This document shows positions 42,075 through 50,712 of a stretch of 64,000 nucleotides of DNA, in pieces. The first letter of the stretch is position 1; each line of letters opens with the position of its first letter. The DNA is from an uncultured Ilumatobacter sp. (GTDB lineage: Bacteria > Actinomycetota > Acidimicrobiia > Acidimicrobiales > Ilumatobacteraceae), in the NCBI GenBank assembly GCA_937919625.1, contig CALFRK010000061.1, positions 28,028 to 92,027 on the forward strand. The letters are read 5' to 3'. The translations under genes were made by a program, and so were the position numbers. The notes under the pieces are model-generated. The model worked only from the letters and a program-made list of their open reading frames with translations, ran no database searches and was not told the origin of the DNA.

Positions 42075-43766
42075 TCACCCAGACAAGCCGTCGACGCGAC
42101 GCTGGCGCAACGACTGCACCCGCCCAGCGCGCTTGGCACGCAGCTTCTCACCGCGGCAGTACTCGAGCGGATCGAACCCGTCGCCATCGGGTGCGATCTG
42201 TTTCGGGTCGATCAGACGCTCGCCCATGTACATCTCAATGATCAGCGGCCGGTCAAGGATGTCGCTGGCACAGAACACTCCCCCGCTCATCGCCCCACCG
42301 ATGCCGTGCCCGCTTACCGTATTGGCACCGACGACCCACAGCCCTTCGATCTCTGTGCGGTAGTGCGGCCGATGCTCGCCGACCTGGTCAGGTGAGTGCA
42401 TGTAGCCGTAGCTGGTGCCGCCGGTGCTGTGTGTGTAACGCTCGTGCGAGAGTGTCGTCGCCATCTCGACGTGCACGATGTTGTCGCGCAGTGGTCCGAG
42501 CACGGTTTCCGCGGCGTCGATCAAGCGATCGGTCATCTGCTGTTTGCGTTGGCGATAGATCTCGTTGCGGCGGTACGTGCCGCCATCGGCGGGACCGTCT
42601 TCGACACCCCAGAACTGGTGACCGCGCGGCGACAGCGTCATGATCTGAAAGTTGGTATGACCCGGCGGGCAGAGTTCGGCGTTGCCCGGGTCTTTGCGTG
42701 ACGCCAGCGCGATATAGGCGAATGGCACATTGCCCTTTGGCAGTTGGCCGCGATCGAGATCCTCGTACAGCTCGTCGGTGCGGTAGTCACCGAACACGAA
42801 GTAGTTCGTGTTCGGTCCTTCGACAAGCTTGTCGACCACGACGTAGACGCAGACCAGCCCGAGCGTCATCTCTGCCTGGTCGGCCCACGCCGCCGTACCC
42901 GGTGCGACATGTTCGTGACCAACGAGATGGTCGATCGTGCGCCGGTAGTCGGCGTTGCTGACCACGATCGGAGCCTTGATCTCGTCGCCGCTTTCCAGCC
43001 GAACCCCCGCGACGCGACCGCTCTCGATCACGACTCGATCGACCGGAGCCAACGTGCGCACTTCACCGCCACACGCTTCGATCGCCTGTACCAGCCGGGC
43101 GGCGATCATCTGCCCACCACCCTCGGGATAAAAGGCGCCATTCATGTAGTGCCCGATGATCGTGGCGTGCATGATCGTCGCCGTCTGCTTCGGCGCCCCG
43201 GCATACAAACCGGACCAGTGGTCGAGCACCGCTTGCGCCTTGGGCGACAACTCGCTCTCGTCGAACAACTCGGACAACGGGCGCCATGCCCACAGGTCGT
43301 AGGTGGGGCGCTGCTCGCCGAATATCATCCGGCTTTCTTCGGCGACGGCTCGCAGTACGCCGAGACAGCGCTCGAGCCCAGCCTGTTCGCTGGGGAACTG
43401 CTCGACCAGTCGCTCGAGATACTCATCCCAACCAGCGGGCACACGGAACGTGAAGTCAGGAAAGCTGAGCGTATCGAAGCCATCACGGTCCATCTCACGG
43501 AAGCGCATCCGGTCATCGAGGCCGAGTCCGTGGAAGATGTTGGTGAACAGCCCGCCGGGGCCGCACTCACCGATGTAGTGCACCCCAACGTCGAACTCGT
43601 ACCAGTCGTCGCCGTGGTGGCGTCGAAACACCTGCGTGTTGCCCCCGGCAACATCATGGCGTTCGAGCACCAGCACACGTTTGCCGGCGGAGCCCAGGCA
43701 AGCCGCGGTGGTCAACCCACCCGGACCGGAGCCGATGACGATCACGTCCCATTCCTCAGTGCTCAC
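42075..43766 (-). CDS. Phytoene-desaturase-like FAD-dependent oxidoreductase
   Basis: A 563-aa flavoprotein of the CrtI/retinol-saturase group. The N-terminal dinucleotide motif is VIVIGSGPGGLTTAACLGSAGKRVLVLERHDVAGGN; the C-terminal FAD motif is LWVVGANTVSGHGIGGAMSGG. An insertion of polar sequence in the middle is typical for retinol saturase-like members. GTG 43766 is preferred because GAGGT lies eight bases upstream; a TTG at 43793 is the alternative. It faces the ferric-reductase-like gene tail to tail. No other carotenoid genes are nearby, so a different isoprenoid or lipid substrate is likely. Confidence 0.85.
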   Translation of the reverse strand: MSTEEWDVIVIGSGPGGLTTAACLGSAGKRVLVLERHDVAGGNTQVFRRHHGDDWYEFDVGVHYIGECGPGGLFTNIFHGLGLDDRMRFREMDRDGFDTLSFPDFTFRVPAGWDEYLERLVEQFPSEQAGLERCLGVLRAVAEESRMIFGEQRPTYDLWAWRPLSELFDESELSPKAQAVLDHWSGLYAGAPKQTATIMHATIIGHYMNGAFYPEGGGQMIAARLVQAIEACGGEVRTLAPVDRVVIESGRVAGVRLESGDEIKAPIVVSNADYRRTIDHLVGHEHVAPGTAAWADQAEMTLGLVCVYVVVDKLVEGPNTNYFVFGDYRTDELYEDLDRGQLPKGNVPFAYIALASRKDPGNAELCPPGHTNFQIMTLSPRGHQFWGVEDGPADGGTYRRNEIYRQRKQQMTDRLIDAAETVLGPLRDNIVHVEMATTLSHERYTHSTGGTSYGYMHSPDQVGEHRPHYRTEIEGLWVVGANTVSGHGIGGAMSGGVFCASDILDRPLIIEMYMGERLIDPKQIAPDGDGFDPLEYCRGEKLRAKRAGRVQSLRQRRVDGLSG

Positions 43767-43971
43767 TACATACCTCGATTCAGGGGTGGGCAAAGCCCTC
43801 TCGCATCGACAGTAACGGGGACGGTATGGGTCGAACCTGGTCGAACCTGGTCGACCGGTTCGGCCAGATCGCAGGTTCCGGGCGGCCCGAGCGCGGAACG
43901 ACGACCGCGTTGCGGAAACCCTCTATCGGCTCACGCTCCTGACGCCTTGCGACTGGCTGGGACCGGCGGTG

Positions 43972-45213
43972 TCAGGGCGTGAGTCTCGTACTCGGGTCGA
44001 TCGCAGCCTTGGTGTCCGGCGGCGTGTTGTCCAACCGTGCCAATGCCCAGGCGCCGAACAATGGACCCGGAGCGAGCATCGCGAACGCCGCCCACCATCC
44101 AACATTGTCGCGAACCAAAGGAACCAACCAGATCGTCGCGATCGTCAACAGAAACCCAAACGCCAGCTGCACGGTGAGTGCCGTTCCGACAAAGCGTTGA
44201 TCAGCCCGCTCACTCAAAATCGCGGAAAACTGTGCGGAATCGGCAACGACGGTGGCGCCCCACACCACCGCGATCGCGACCACGAGTCCGACCGGCAAAC
44301 CCTCGACGCCGATCGTCAATGCTGCGGCGCCCGAGAATACCATCGCGACAATCGCCGACCGAGCCTTGCCAACACGATCACCCCATACTCCTGCAACAAT
44401 GCTGCCGACGGCTCCGATCGCGATCACACCGAAGGCCAGCGCCGACCGATTGAGATTCGAACCTTGGCGGTCGAGCACGTCACCAAGGAACAGCGCAATC
44501 CAGGCCCACATCGCATACAACTCCCACATGTGCCCGAAGTAGGCCAAGGAAACGAGTCGGACGTCGCGTTGTTGCATGGCGCGCCACGCCTCGCCTGCGT
44601 TGAACCCCGTAACGGGAAACGGCGACGGACCGTCTGGCACGAAGGCGACGATTACGGCTCCACCGGTGACGGTCAGGATCGATGTTGCGATCATCACGGC
44701 CGACCAATGTGCACCCCCGACGGCGTTGACAAGGTGTGGTGTCGCGCTACCGACCGTTAGGGCAGCAATCATCACCCCCATCGCCATGCCACGACCCTTT
44801 CGGAACCACGTGGCCGTCAACTTCAAAGCGGGAGGGTAGACGCCGGCCAGGAAGGCACCGGTCACGAACCTCAGCACGACGGCTGCGGGGTACCCATCGG
44901 CGATCACGATCGCAGCGTTCGCGGCAGCTGCACCCGCCGCCGAAACCGCCACCACCTTTTGAGGCGCGATCCGGTCGGCGACTCCCAGCGCCGCAGACAC
45001 GACCGCCCCCACGACGAACCCGAGTTGAAGCACGACAATCAATACCGACGATTGATTCGTGGACAGCCCCCACCGGGATCGCAGCTCGGGCAGCACCGCT
45101 GAGGTACTGAACCATGTCGTCATCGCCAACATGGTTCCCAGCGCGATCAGGAGCAGCGCCTTGCGTTGCGACGCCACAGTCGACACCTCGACCGAGACGT
45201 TCGACATTGTCAT
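43972..45213 (-). CDS. MFS transporter
   Basis: A 413-aa major facilitator with 12 predicted helices. The N-terminal half has STSAVLPELRSRWGLS and the motif-A region GVADRIAPQKVV; the second half has GVWGDRVGKARSAIV. The ALxAMTTWFS opening resembles cyanate/nitrate-type MFS carriers, so an organic anion is possible. ATG 45213 is used; the frame is open to 45291 but that part is Arg/Gly-rich. It is divergent from the sulfhydrylase gene at 45309 and may carry a related metabolite. Confidence 0.82.
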   Translation of the reverse strand: MTMSNVSVEVSTVASQRKALLLIALGTMLAMTTWFSTSAVLPELRSRWGLSTNQSSVLIVVLQLGFVVGAVVSAALGVADRIAPQKVVAVSAAGAAAANAAIVIADGYPAAVVLRFVTGAFLAGVYPPALKLTATWFRKGRGMAMGVMIAALTVGSATPHLVNAVGGAHWSAVMIATSILTVTGGAVIVAFVPDGPSPFPVTGFNAGEAWRAMQQRDVRLVSLAYFGHMWELYAMWAWIALFLGDVLDRQGSNLNRSALAFGVIAIGAVGSIVAGVWGDRVGKARSAIVAMVFSGAAALTIGVEGLPVGLVVAIAVVWGATVVADSAQFSAILSERADQRFVGTALTVQLAFGFLLTIATIWLVPLVRDNVGWWAAFAMLAPGPLFGAWALARLDNTPPDTKAAIDPSTRLTP

Positions 45214-45308
45214 AGCCCGAGAACCCTGTTGGACTTGGCCGTACTTCCGAATGCGTACCGGCATCTCGTCATCTCGCTCACCATCGATCACATAGATAGT
45301 GTCACAAC

Positions 45309-46601
45309 ATGGTTGAACCCGACTTCCTGCGATTCGACACGCTCAGCCTGCACGCAGGGCAACGTCCCGATCCGACGACCGGGGCCCGCGCCGTGCCGAT
45401 CTATTTCACGACGTCGTACTCGTTTCCCGATACCGACGAAGCGGCGGCGCTGTTCAATCTCGAAGCGCCCGGTCACATCTACAGCCGGATATCGAACCCA
45501 ACGGTCGCCGTACTGGAAGAACGGATCGCCGCCCTCGAGGGTGGCGTCGGGGCGGTCTGCACCGCCAGTGGAACCGCCGCCCTGCACCTCGCTGTCGCCT
45601 CGTTGTTGAGCGCCGGAGATCACATTGTCGCCTCGAAGAACCTGTACGGCGGTTCGTTCAACATGATGAACTTGACGCTCCCGAGGTTCGGCATCACCAC
45701 GACCTTCGTCGATCCCCGTGACCCGAGCGCCTTCGAGGCGGCGATCAAGCCGAACACGAAGCTGTTCTACGGCGAGACGCTCGGCAATCCCGGTATCGAG
45801 GTGATGGATGTCGAAGCGGTAGCCAACGTGGCCCACACCAACGGGTTGCCGTTGATGGTCGACTCGACGTTCTCGACGCCCTACTTGTTCCGCCCGATCG
45901 AGCACGGCGCCGACATCGTGATGCACTCGATCACCAAGTTTCTCGGCGGCCACGGCACGGCGCTCGGGGGCGTCATCGTCGACGGCGGTCGCTTCGACTG
46001 GATGGCAAGCGACAAGTTCCCCACTATGACCGAGCCGTACGCCGGCTACCACGGTGTGGTGTTCGCCGAAGAGTTCGGCCCATCGGCGCTTGGGATGCGT
46101 GCCCGTGCTGAGGGCCTGCGCGACTTTGGCGCCTGCATGAGTCCGCACAATGCCTTCGCTCTGCTGCAAGGCATCGAGACGTTGCCGTTGCGAATCGCGC
46201 GCCACGTCGAAAACACAGACCGCGTGCTGGCGATGTTGCAAGACAACGACGCCGTCAGCTGGGTCAAACATCCGCGGGTGCCGTCGCACCCCGACTTCGA
46301 GCTGGCCAAGCGGCTCTACCCCAAGGGTGCCGGGGCAATCCTGAGCTTCGGCGTGAAGGGTGGGCGCAACGCCGGGCGCAAGTTCATCGAGGCCGTGCAG
46401 CTGGCCTCGCACCTCGCCAACGTCGGCGATGCCAAGACGCTCGTGATCCACCCCGGCTCGACGACACACGGTCAGCTCACCCCCGAGCAGCTCGAAGCGT
46501 CTGGTATCAGTGAGGACCTGGTGCGCTTGTCGGTCGGCCTCGAGGATGCCGACGACATCATCGAGGATCTCGAGCGTGCCCTGAAGGCGAGCCAGCGATG
46601 A
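45309..46601 (+). CDS. metY: O-acetylhomoserine sulfhydrylase / Cys-Met PLP enzyme
   Basis: A 430-aa gamma-family PLP enzyme. The Schiff-base lysine is K210 in [37 protein letters not shown] and [17 protein letters not shown] are typical of O-acetylhomoserine aminocarboxypropyltransferase, and the 430-aa length fits it better than the shorter MetB/MetZ or methionine gamma-lyases. It makes homocysteine from O-acetylhomoserine and sulfide. The next gene overlaps it by four bases. A MetE-type methyltransferase lies 3 kb downstream, supporting a methionine role. I see no SAM riboswitch upstream. Confidence 0.9.
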   Translation: MVEPDFLRFDTLSLHAGQRPDPTTGARAVPIYFTTSYSFPDTDEAAALFNLEAPGHIYSRISNPTVAVLEERIAALEGGVGAVCTASGTAALHLAVASLLSAGDHIVASKNLYGGSFNMMNLTLPRFGITTTFVDPRDPSAFEAAIKPNTKLFYGETLGNPGIEVMDVEAVANVAHTNGLPLMVDSTFSTPYLFRPIEHGADIVMHSITKFLGGHGTALGGVIVDGGRFDWMASDKFPTMTEPYAGYHGVVFAEEFGPSALGMRARAEGLRDFGACMSPHNAFALLQGIETLPLRIARHVENTDRVLAMLQDNDAVSWVKHPRVPSHPDFELAKRLYPKGAGAILSFGVKGGRNAGRKFIEAVQLASHLANVGDAKTLVIHPGSTTHGQLTPEQLEASGISEDLVRLSVGLEDADDIIEDLERALKASQR

Positions 46602-47410
46602 TCGTCGACGTCGATGGGTGTCGCGCCCATGCCGCCACCGGTGGGGTCGACCCGACTGGTGACGACCCGGTTGCGCTGCTGATTCACGGTGCCGGCAACG
46701 ACTCGACCGTCTGGCAGTTGCAGACCCGCTATCTCGCCTATCGCGGCTTCCGGGCGATCGCCATTGATCTACCGGCGCACGGTCGCAGCGACGGTGACCC
46801 ACTGGCATCGATCGACGAGATGGCCGACTGGGTTGCCCGCTTCGTGCGCGCCGCAGGGTTCGCCTCAGTGCATGTGATCGGCCATTCGATGGGCACCTTC
46901 ATCGCCCTCGAATTGGCAAGCCGGTATCCCGAGATCACCAGCTCGATCACACTGTGCGGAACGGCGACTGGAATGCCAGTGCACCCCGAACTGCTCGCCG
47001 CGGCCGAAAGCGACCTACCAGCTGCGGCAGCGCTGATGGCTGCATGGGGCCACTCCAAGCCGGCGCATGTCGGCCTCAACCCAACACCCGGCCTGTGGAT
47101 GATCGGTGGCGCCAGGGCGCTCGTCGAGAACAGCCGCCCTGGCGTGTTGTCGACCGACTTCCAGGCTTGCATGGCCTACACGGGGGCAGAAGCCGCGGCC
47201 GCGGCAACCACCTGCCCGTCGACCGTCGTGATTGGCCTCGCCGACAAAATGACACCGCCTAGGGGTGGCAAGGCGCTGGCCGCTGCGTTGGGTTCGGCGA
47301 CGGTCGTCGAGCTCGCCGACACAGGCCATCAGATGATGGCCGAAAACCCCCGCGCCGTGAAACAAGCCATCCTGTGCAGCATTACCGCAGGTGCCAGAAA
47401 CATGAAGTAG
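46598..47410 (+). CDS. Alpha/beta hydrolase
   Basis: A 270-aa alpha/beta hydrolase. The oxyanion segment is LIHGAGNDSTVW, the nucleophile is S97 in GHSMG, DLPAHGRSDG precedes the lid and the His is in LADTGHQMMAENP. It starts within the stop of the sulfhydrylase gene (ATGA, 46598-46601), so the two are translated together. It is too short and motif-poor for homoserine acetyltransferase (MetX), but might hydrolyse an ester linked to that pathway. The last residues (ITAGARNMK) come from a half-copy of a palindromic repeat. Confidence 0.85.
   Translation: MIVDVDGCRAHAATGGVDPTGDDPVALLIHGAGNDSTVWQLQTRYLAYRGFRAIAIDLPAHGRSDGDPLASIDEMADWVARFVRAAGFASVHVIGHSMGTFIALELASRYPEITSSITLCGTATGMPVHPELLAAAESDLPAAAALMAAWGHSKPAHVGLNPTPGLWMIGGARALVENSRPGVLSTDFQACMAYTGAEAAAAATTCPSTVVIGLADKMTPPRGGKALAAALGSATVVELADTGHQMMAENPRAVKQAILCSITAGARNMK
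47381..47397. repeat. Half-copy of the type A palindromic repeat
   Basis: ATTACCGCAGGTGCCAG matches the left arm GTTACCnCAGGTGCCAG with one other change. The right arm is missing. It lies in the last codons of the alpha/beta hydrolase gene. Confidence 0.5.
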
Positions 47411-47413
47411 CGG

Positions 47414-48715
47414 TCAGGCGGGGACGCGGTGCCAGTTTCCTTCTCGACCGAGGTACTCGCGGGGGGCGTTGGCACCACCGCGGTAGAACGTCGAGCTGCC
47501 GGAGTCGGCGAGCACTCGCAGCATCGCCGGGAGTTCGGCGCCCTCGGTTCGGATCTTGGTGATCACCTTGTCGTTGCCGATCAAGTCGAGCATCTCGAAC
47601 GGTCCGAGCACCCAGTTGAAACCCCACCGGATCGCATTGTCGATGTTGACGATGTCATCGGCTATCTCTGGCACCAAGCCGGCGGCGTAGCGCAGGGTGC
47701 CCCCGAAGATCTGCCAGGCGAGTCGTCCCTGCGACGAGTCGTCGAACATCACGGCACCGAGTTCGGTGGGAACACCGTCCAGATCTGGCGCTGTGCTATC
47801 GCGCCACTGCTCGCTGACGAGGCCGAACGTTTCGCTCATCTTCGAACCGTCATCAAGCTTGTGCACGCGGCCAAAGCCACCGAGCTGACGCGATTTGCGC
47901 CCCAGCTGGCCACGTTCGAGCATCCGCTGCTCAGCTTCGGGGAACGAGGTGAACTGACGCCCGGCGTCACCGTCGGGCAGGTTCACGGCGAGGTTCTTGC
48001 CGACCAGATCCATCACATCGAGGCCGATCAGGTCGATCAGCCCGTACAACCCCGTCGGCGGAAGACCGACGGGCTTGCCTAGCACGGCGTTGACGGTCTC
48101 CTGACTCATGCCTGCGGCCAGGAACGGCTTGGCCAGGTGGAGTCCGCTGAGCATGAAGAAACAGCCGATCCGGTTGCCGATGAAGTTGACCGTGTCTTTG
48201 GCGTGCACGACACCCTTGCCGAGCCGCATCTCGCCGAACCGCGCGAACGCGTCGATCACCTCGGGACCGGTCTGCTCGCCTGGCACCAACTCGAACAGCT
48301 TCATCACGCGCACCGGGTTGAAGAAGTGGGTGATCGCCACATCGGCCTGGAATCGATCCGGCATGCCTGCGGCGATGTCGCGCAGCGGAATGCCCGACGT
48401 ATTCGAGCTGACGACCGAGCCGCCCTTGCGGAGCGGTTCGACCTTGGCGAACAGCTGTTGCTTGGTGGCGAGATCCTCGACGATCGCCTCGCAGACCCAG
48501 TCGTAGTCGATGATCAGGGCCAGATCGTCCTCGAATGTCCCCGTGGTCACGAGATGACGGTCGCCTTCGTCGACGGCCTGCAACCCGCGCTCGACCGCCT
48601 CGGAACTCATGTCCAGCATCAACACCCGGCAGCCGGCAGCAGCGCTGGCAGCAGCGATCCCCGACCCCATCGTGCCGCACCCCAGCACCGCAACCGATTC
48701 GATCTGACGACCCAT
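47414..48715 (-). CDS. 3-hydroxyacyl-CoA dehydrogenase family protein
   Basis: A 433-aa NAD-dependent dehydrogenase. The dinucleotide motif AVLGCGTMGSGIAAASAAAG starts at once, SSNTSGIPLRDIA and THFFNPVRVMKLFELV form the substrate pocket, and DTVNFIGNRIGCFFM leads into the C-terminal helical domain. The C-terminal half is unusually long and has a second 3HCDH-like segment (IRWGFNWVLGPFEMLDLIG). There is no hydratase domain, unlike the 23633 protein. The ribosome-binding site GGAGG is ideally placed for ATG 48715 and too close for ATG 48721. It ends four bases after the alpha/beta hydrolase, facing it. Confidence 0.88.
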   Translation of the reverse strand: MGRQIESVAVLGCGTMGSGIAAASAAAGCRVLMLDMSSEAVERGLQAVDEGDRHLVTTGTFEDDLALIIDYDWVCEAIVEDLATKQQLFAKVEPLRKGGSVVSSNTSGIPLRDIAAGMPDRFQADVAITHFFNPVRVMKLFELVPGEQTGPEVIDAFARFGEMRLGKGVVHAKDTVNFIGNRIGCFFMLSGLHLAKPFLAAGMSQETVNAVLGKPVGLPPTGLYGLIDLIGLDVMDLVGKNLAVNLPDGDAGRQFTSFPEAEQRMLERGQLGRKSRQLGGFGRVHKLDDGSKMSETFGLVSEQWRDSTAPDLDGVPTELGAVMFDDSSQGRLAWQIFGGTLRYAAGLVPEIADDIVNIDNAIRWGFNWVLGPFEMLDLIGNDKVITKIRTEGAELPAMLRVLADSGSSTFYRGGANAPREYLGREGNWHRVPA

Positions 48716-48879
48716 GTTCATGCTCCTCCGTCGGCGACCCGATGAGTTCGTCGCTGATGAGCGAGTCTGCCCGAACGGCCCGCCGATTACACATCCCTGG
48801 CGGGCGGGTGATCCGGCTCGACCGAGGATCACCGCAGCCGGCGTCTCACCATCCGCGTCCTTGGAGACGGATCGGAACG

Positions 48880-49281
48880 TCACCCACTGAACGCCAGCAT
48901 GGCCGTCAGCAGCAGCGCCAGCGAGCCAACGACGAGGGCGGTGATCGCGACGGCTTGCACCAGTTTGGAGAGGTTCAGCAGCGCCATGGTGCGAGCACCC
49001 AGCGCCACCGCCACGACGCCACCGACCAGTCCGAGCGGCAAACCGATCCTGAACGCCACCGAATCAGGGTCACCGATCTGCTGCCCGTCGAACGCCGGCA
49101 GCAATCCACCGACGATGCCCACGCATCCTGCAAAGAGCGCCGCCAGTGACGCCCAACGTCCCCGGCGCGGATCAGCCGGCCCTGTCGCCGGCGGCTCCGG
49201 CGGGAACGGCTGCCACACGACGCGCGTCTGCGGGTCCGGCGCGTCGAACCCGCCAACATCGGCATCATGTCGCTCTGCCAT
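48880..49281 (-). CDS. Small membrane protein, hypothetical
   Basis: A 133-aa protein with a 45-residue polar, Pro-rich N-terminus and three hydrophobic segments (about 45-62, 78-96, 103-129). ATG 49281 is chosen because GGAGG lies seven bases upstream; an ATG pair at 49308-49311 has none. The arrangement is like DUF4190-type small membrane proteins, but I see no decisive motif. It faces no partner gene and is about 165 bp upstream of the 3-hydroxyacyl-CoA dehydrogenase start on the same strand. Confidence 0.65.
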   Translation of the reverse strand: MAERHDADVGGFDAPDPQTRVVWQPFPPEPPATGPADPRRGRWASLAALFAGCVGIVGGLLPAFDGQQIGDPDSVAFRIGLPLGLVGGVVAVALGARTMALLNLSKLVQAVAITALVVGSLALLLTAMLAFSG

Positions 49282-49465
49282 CGTGGACCTCCGCGGGTCA
49301 TCTGTCATCATGGTGCCGGTGCCGACGGCACGACAGGGTCGAACGTCACGGACGCGAGTTCGGTGGTCGCACGTTGGCGTCAGGAGCGATCCTGTCTCCC
49401 CACTTCACGGTCGAACACGATTTCGCAAGACTCGCCCGCCGATCGCCGGGGACTAACGTCGTTCG

Positions 49466-50629
49466 ATGGAGCACAGCCGGGACCGGATCCTCACCACGCA
49501 CGCCGGCAGCCTGCCGCGACCGCCAGAGCTCGTGCGGCTGCTCAAGCAGGTCAGCCGGCGCCAGCCTGTCGACGAGGTGGAACTCGAGCACACCGTCGAT
49601 GCAGCCGTCACCGCAGTCGTGGCGAAGCAACGGGCGGTCGGCATCGACATCGGCAACGATGGCGAGCAGGGCCGCGAGAGCTTCTTCACCTACGTGCAGC
49701 ACCGCATGACCGGGTTCGCCGATGGCGGTGCCGGCAGCCGGACCTGGAAGGACATCGACGACTTCCCTGGTTTCGCGCAGATCCGCCGGGCGCAGCGCTC
49801 GACCGCAGATCAGGTCACACTGACGCGCCCGCCCGTCGCCACCGGCCCTGTGTCGTATCCCCACACGTCGGCGATCGATGCCGAGTGCGCCCGCCTGTCG
49901 GGTCTGCTGGACAGCAGCGCGTTCACCGACACGTTCATGAGCAGCCCGTCACCGGGCACCGTCGCCGCCGCGATGAGCAACCAGTTCTATCCATCGCTCG
50001 ACGACTACCTCGACGCCGTCGGTGCCGCCCTGGCGGTGGAGTACCGCCGCATCGTCGAGGCCGGCTTCGTGCTACAGATCGATGCACCCGATCTGGCGAT
50101 GGAACACCACGGCTTGTTCGCTGATCTACCGCTCCGGGAGTTCCTGGGCTTCGTCGAGCGAGTGGTCTCCACGATCAACCGGGCGACCGAGGGCCTACCG
50201 GCCGAGCGCATCCGGCTGCACGTGTGTTGGGGCAACTACGGCGGACCACACGTGCACGACGTGCCGTTGAGCGACCTGCTGCCGTTGTTGTACGACGCCC
50301 ACGTGGGTGGATTGTTGATCTCCGGTGGCAATCCTCGCCACGAGCACGAGTACCGCGAGTTCGAGCGCCGGCCGCTTCCCGACGGATGGATCCTTGCGGC
50401 TGGTGTGATCGACACCACCACCAACTACGTCGAACACCCCGAAGTGGTCGCCGACCGACTGGAGCGGGTTGTTCGCGCCGTCGGCGACCCCACGAGGATC
50501 GTGGCATGCACCGACTGCGGGTTCGACACGGCGGCCGGTTTCGGACTGGTCGATCCCGACGTCGCCTGGGAGAAGTTGCGGTCGTTGCGCGAGGGCGCCG
50601 ATCGCGCCACCGAACGACTGTTCCATTAG
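49466..50629 (+). CDS. MetE-like cobalamin-independent methionine synthase II family protein
   Basis: A 387-aa protein equal to the C-terminal catalytic half of MetE. The start TTHAGSLPRPPEL, the DIGNDGEQGRESFF segment, RLHVCWGNYGGPH (zinc-ligand His and Cys) and IVACTDCGFDT near the end (second zinc Cys) are the family hallmarks. It lacks the N-terminal half that binds the folate polyglutamate tail, so the methyl donor may be a corrinoid protein or another methyl compound rather than methyltetrahydrofolate. Some relatives act on epoxide-derived thioether cofactors instead. A sulfhydrylase gene lies 3 kb away. Confidence 0.85.
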   Translation: MEHSRDRILTTHAGSLPRPPELVRLLKQVSRRQPVDEVELEHTVDAAVTAVVAKQRAVGIDIGNDGEQGRESFFTYVQHRMTGFADGGAGSRTWKDIDDFPGFAQIRRAQRSTADQVTLTRPPVATGPVSYPHTSAIDAECARLSGLLDSSAFTDTFMSSPSPGTVAAAMSNQFYPSLDDYLDAVGAALAVEYRRIVEAGFVLQIDAPDLAMEHHGLFADLPLREFLGFVERVVSTINRATEGLPAERIRLHVCWGNYGGPHVHDVPLSDLLPLLYDAHVGGLLISGGNPRHEHEYREFERRPLPDGWILAAGVIDTTTNYVEHPEVVADRLERVVRAVGDPTRIVACTDCGFDTAAGFGLVDPDVAWEKLRSLREGADRATERLFH

Positions 50630-50712
50630 GAGGCGACGGTGCGGACACCCTGTTGCCAGAGCACCCGCACCGTTCGTACCCACAGCGGCTCGAAGGAGTC
50701 GCAGACTAGCTG

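Noticed and set aside
43820..43870. Repeated TCGAACCTGG units upstream of the MFS gene end
   Set aside because: Only two copies and no symmetry; not worth a repeat call.
42744..43982. 412-codon plus-strand open frame
   Set aside because: It is antisense to the phytoene-desaturase-like gene and has no recognisable motif.
45214..45308. SAM-sensing riboswitch upstream of the sulfhydrylase gene
   Set aside because: The 95-bp gap is too short and I see no riboswitch core; a leaderless or short-leader promoter is more likely.
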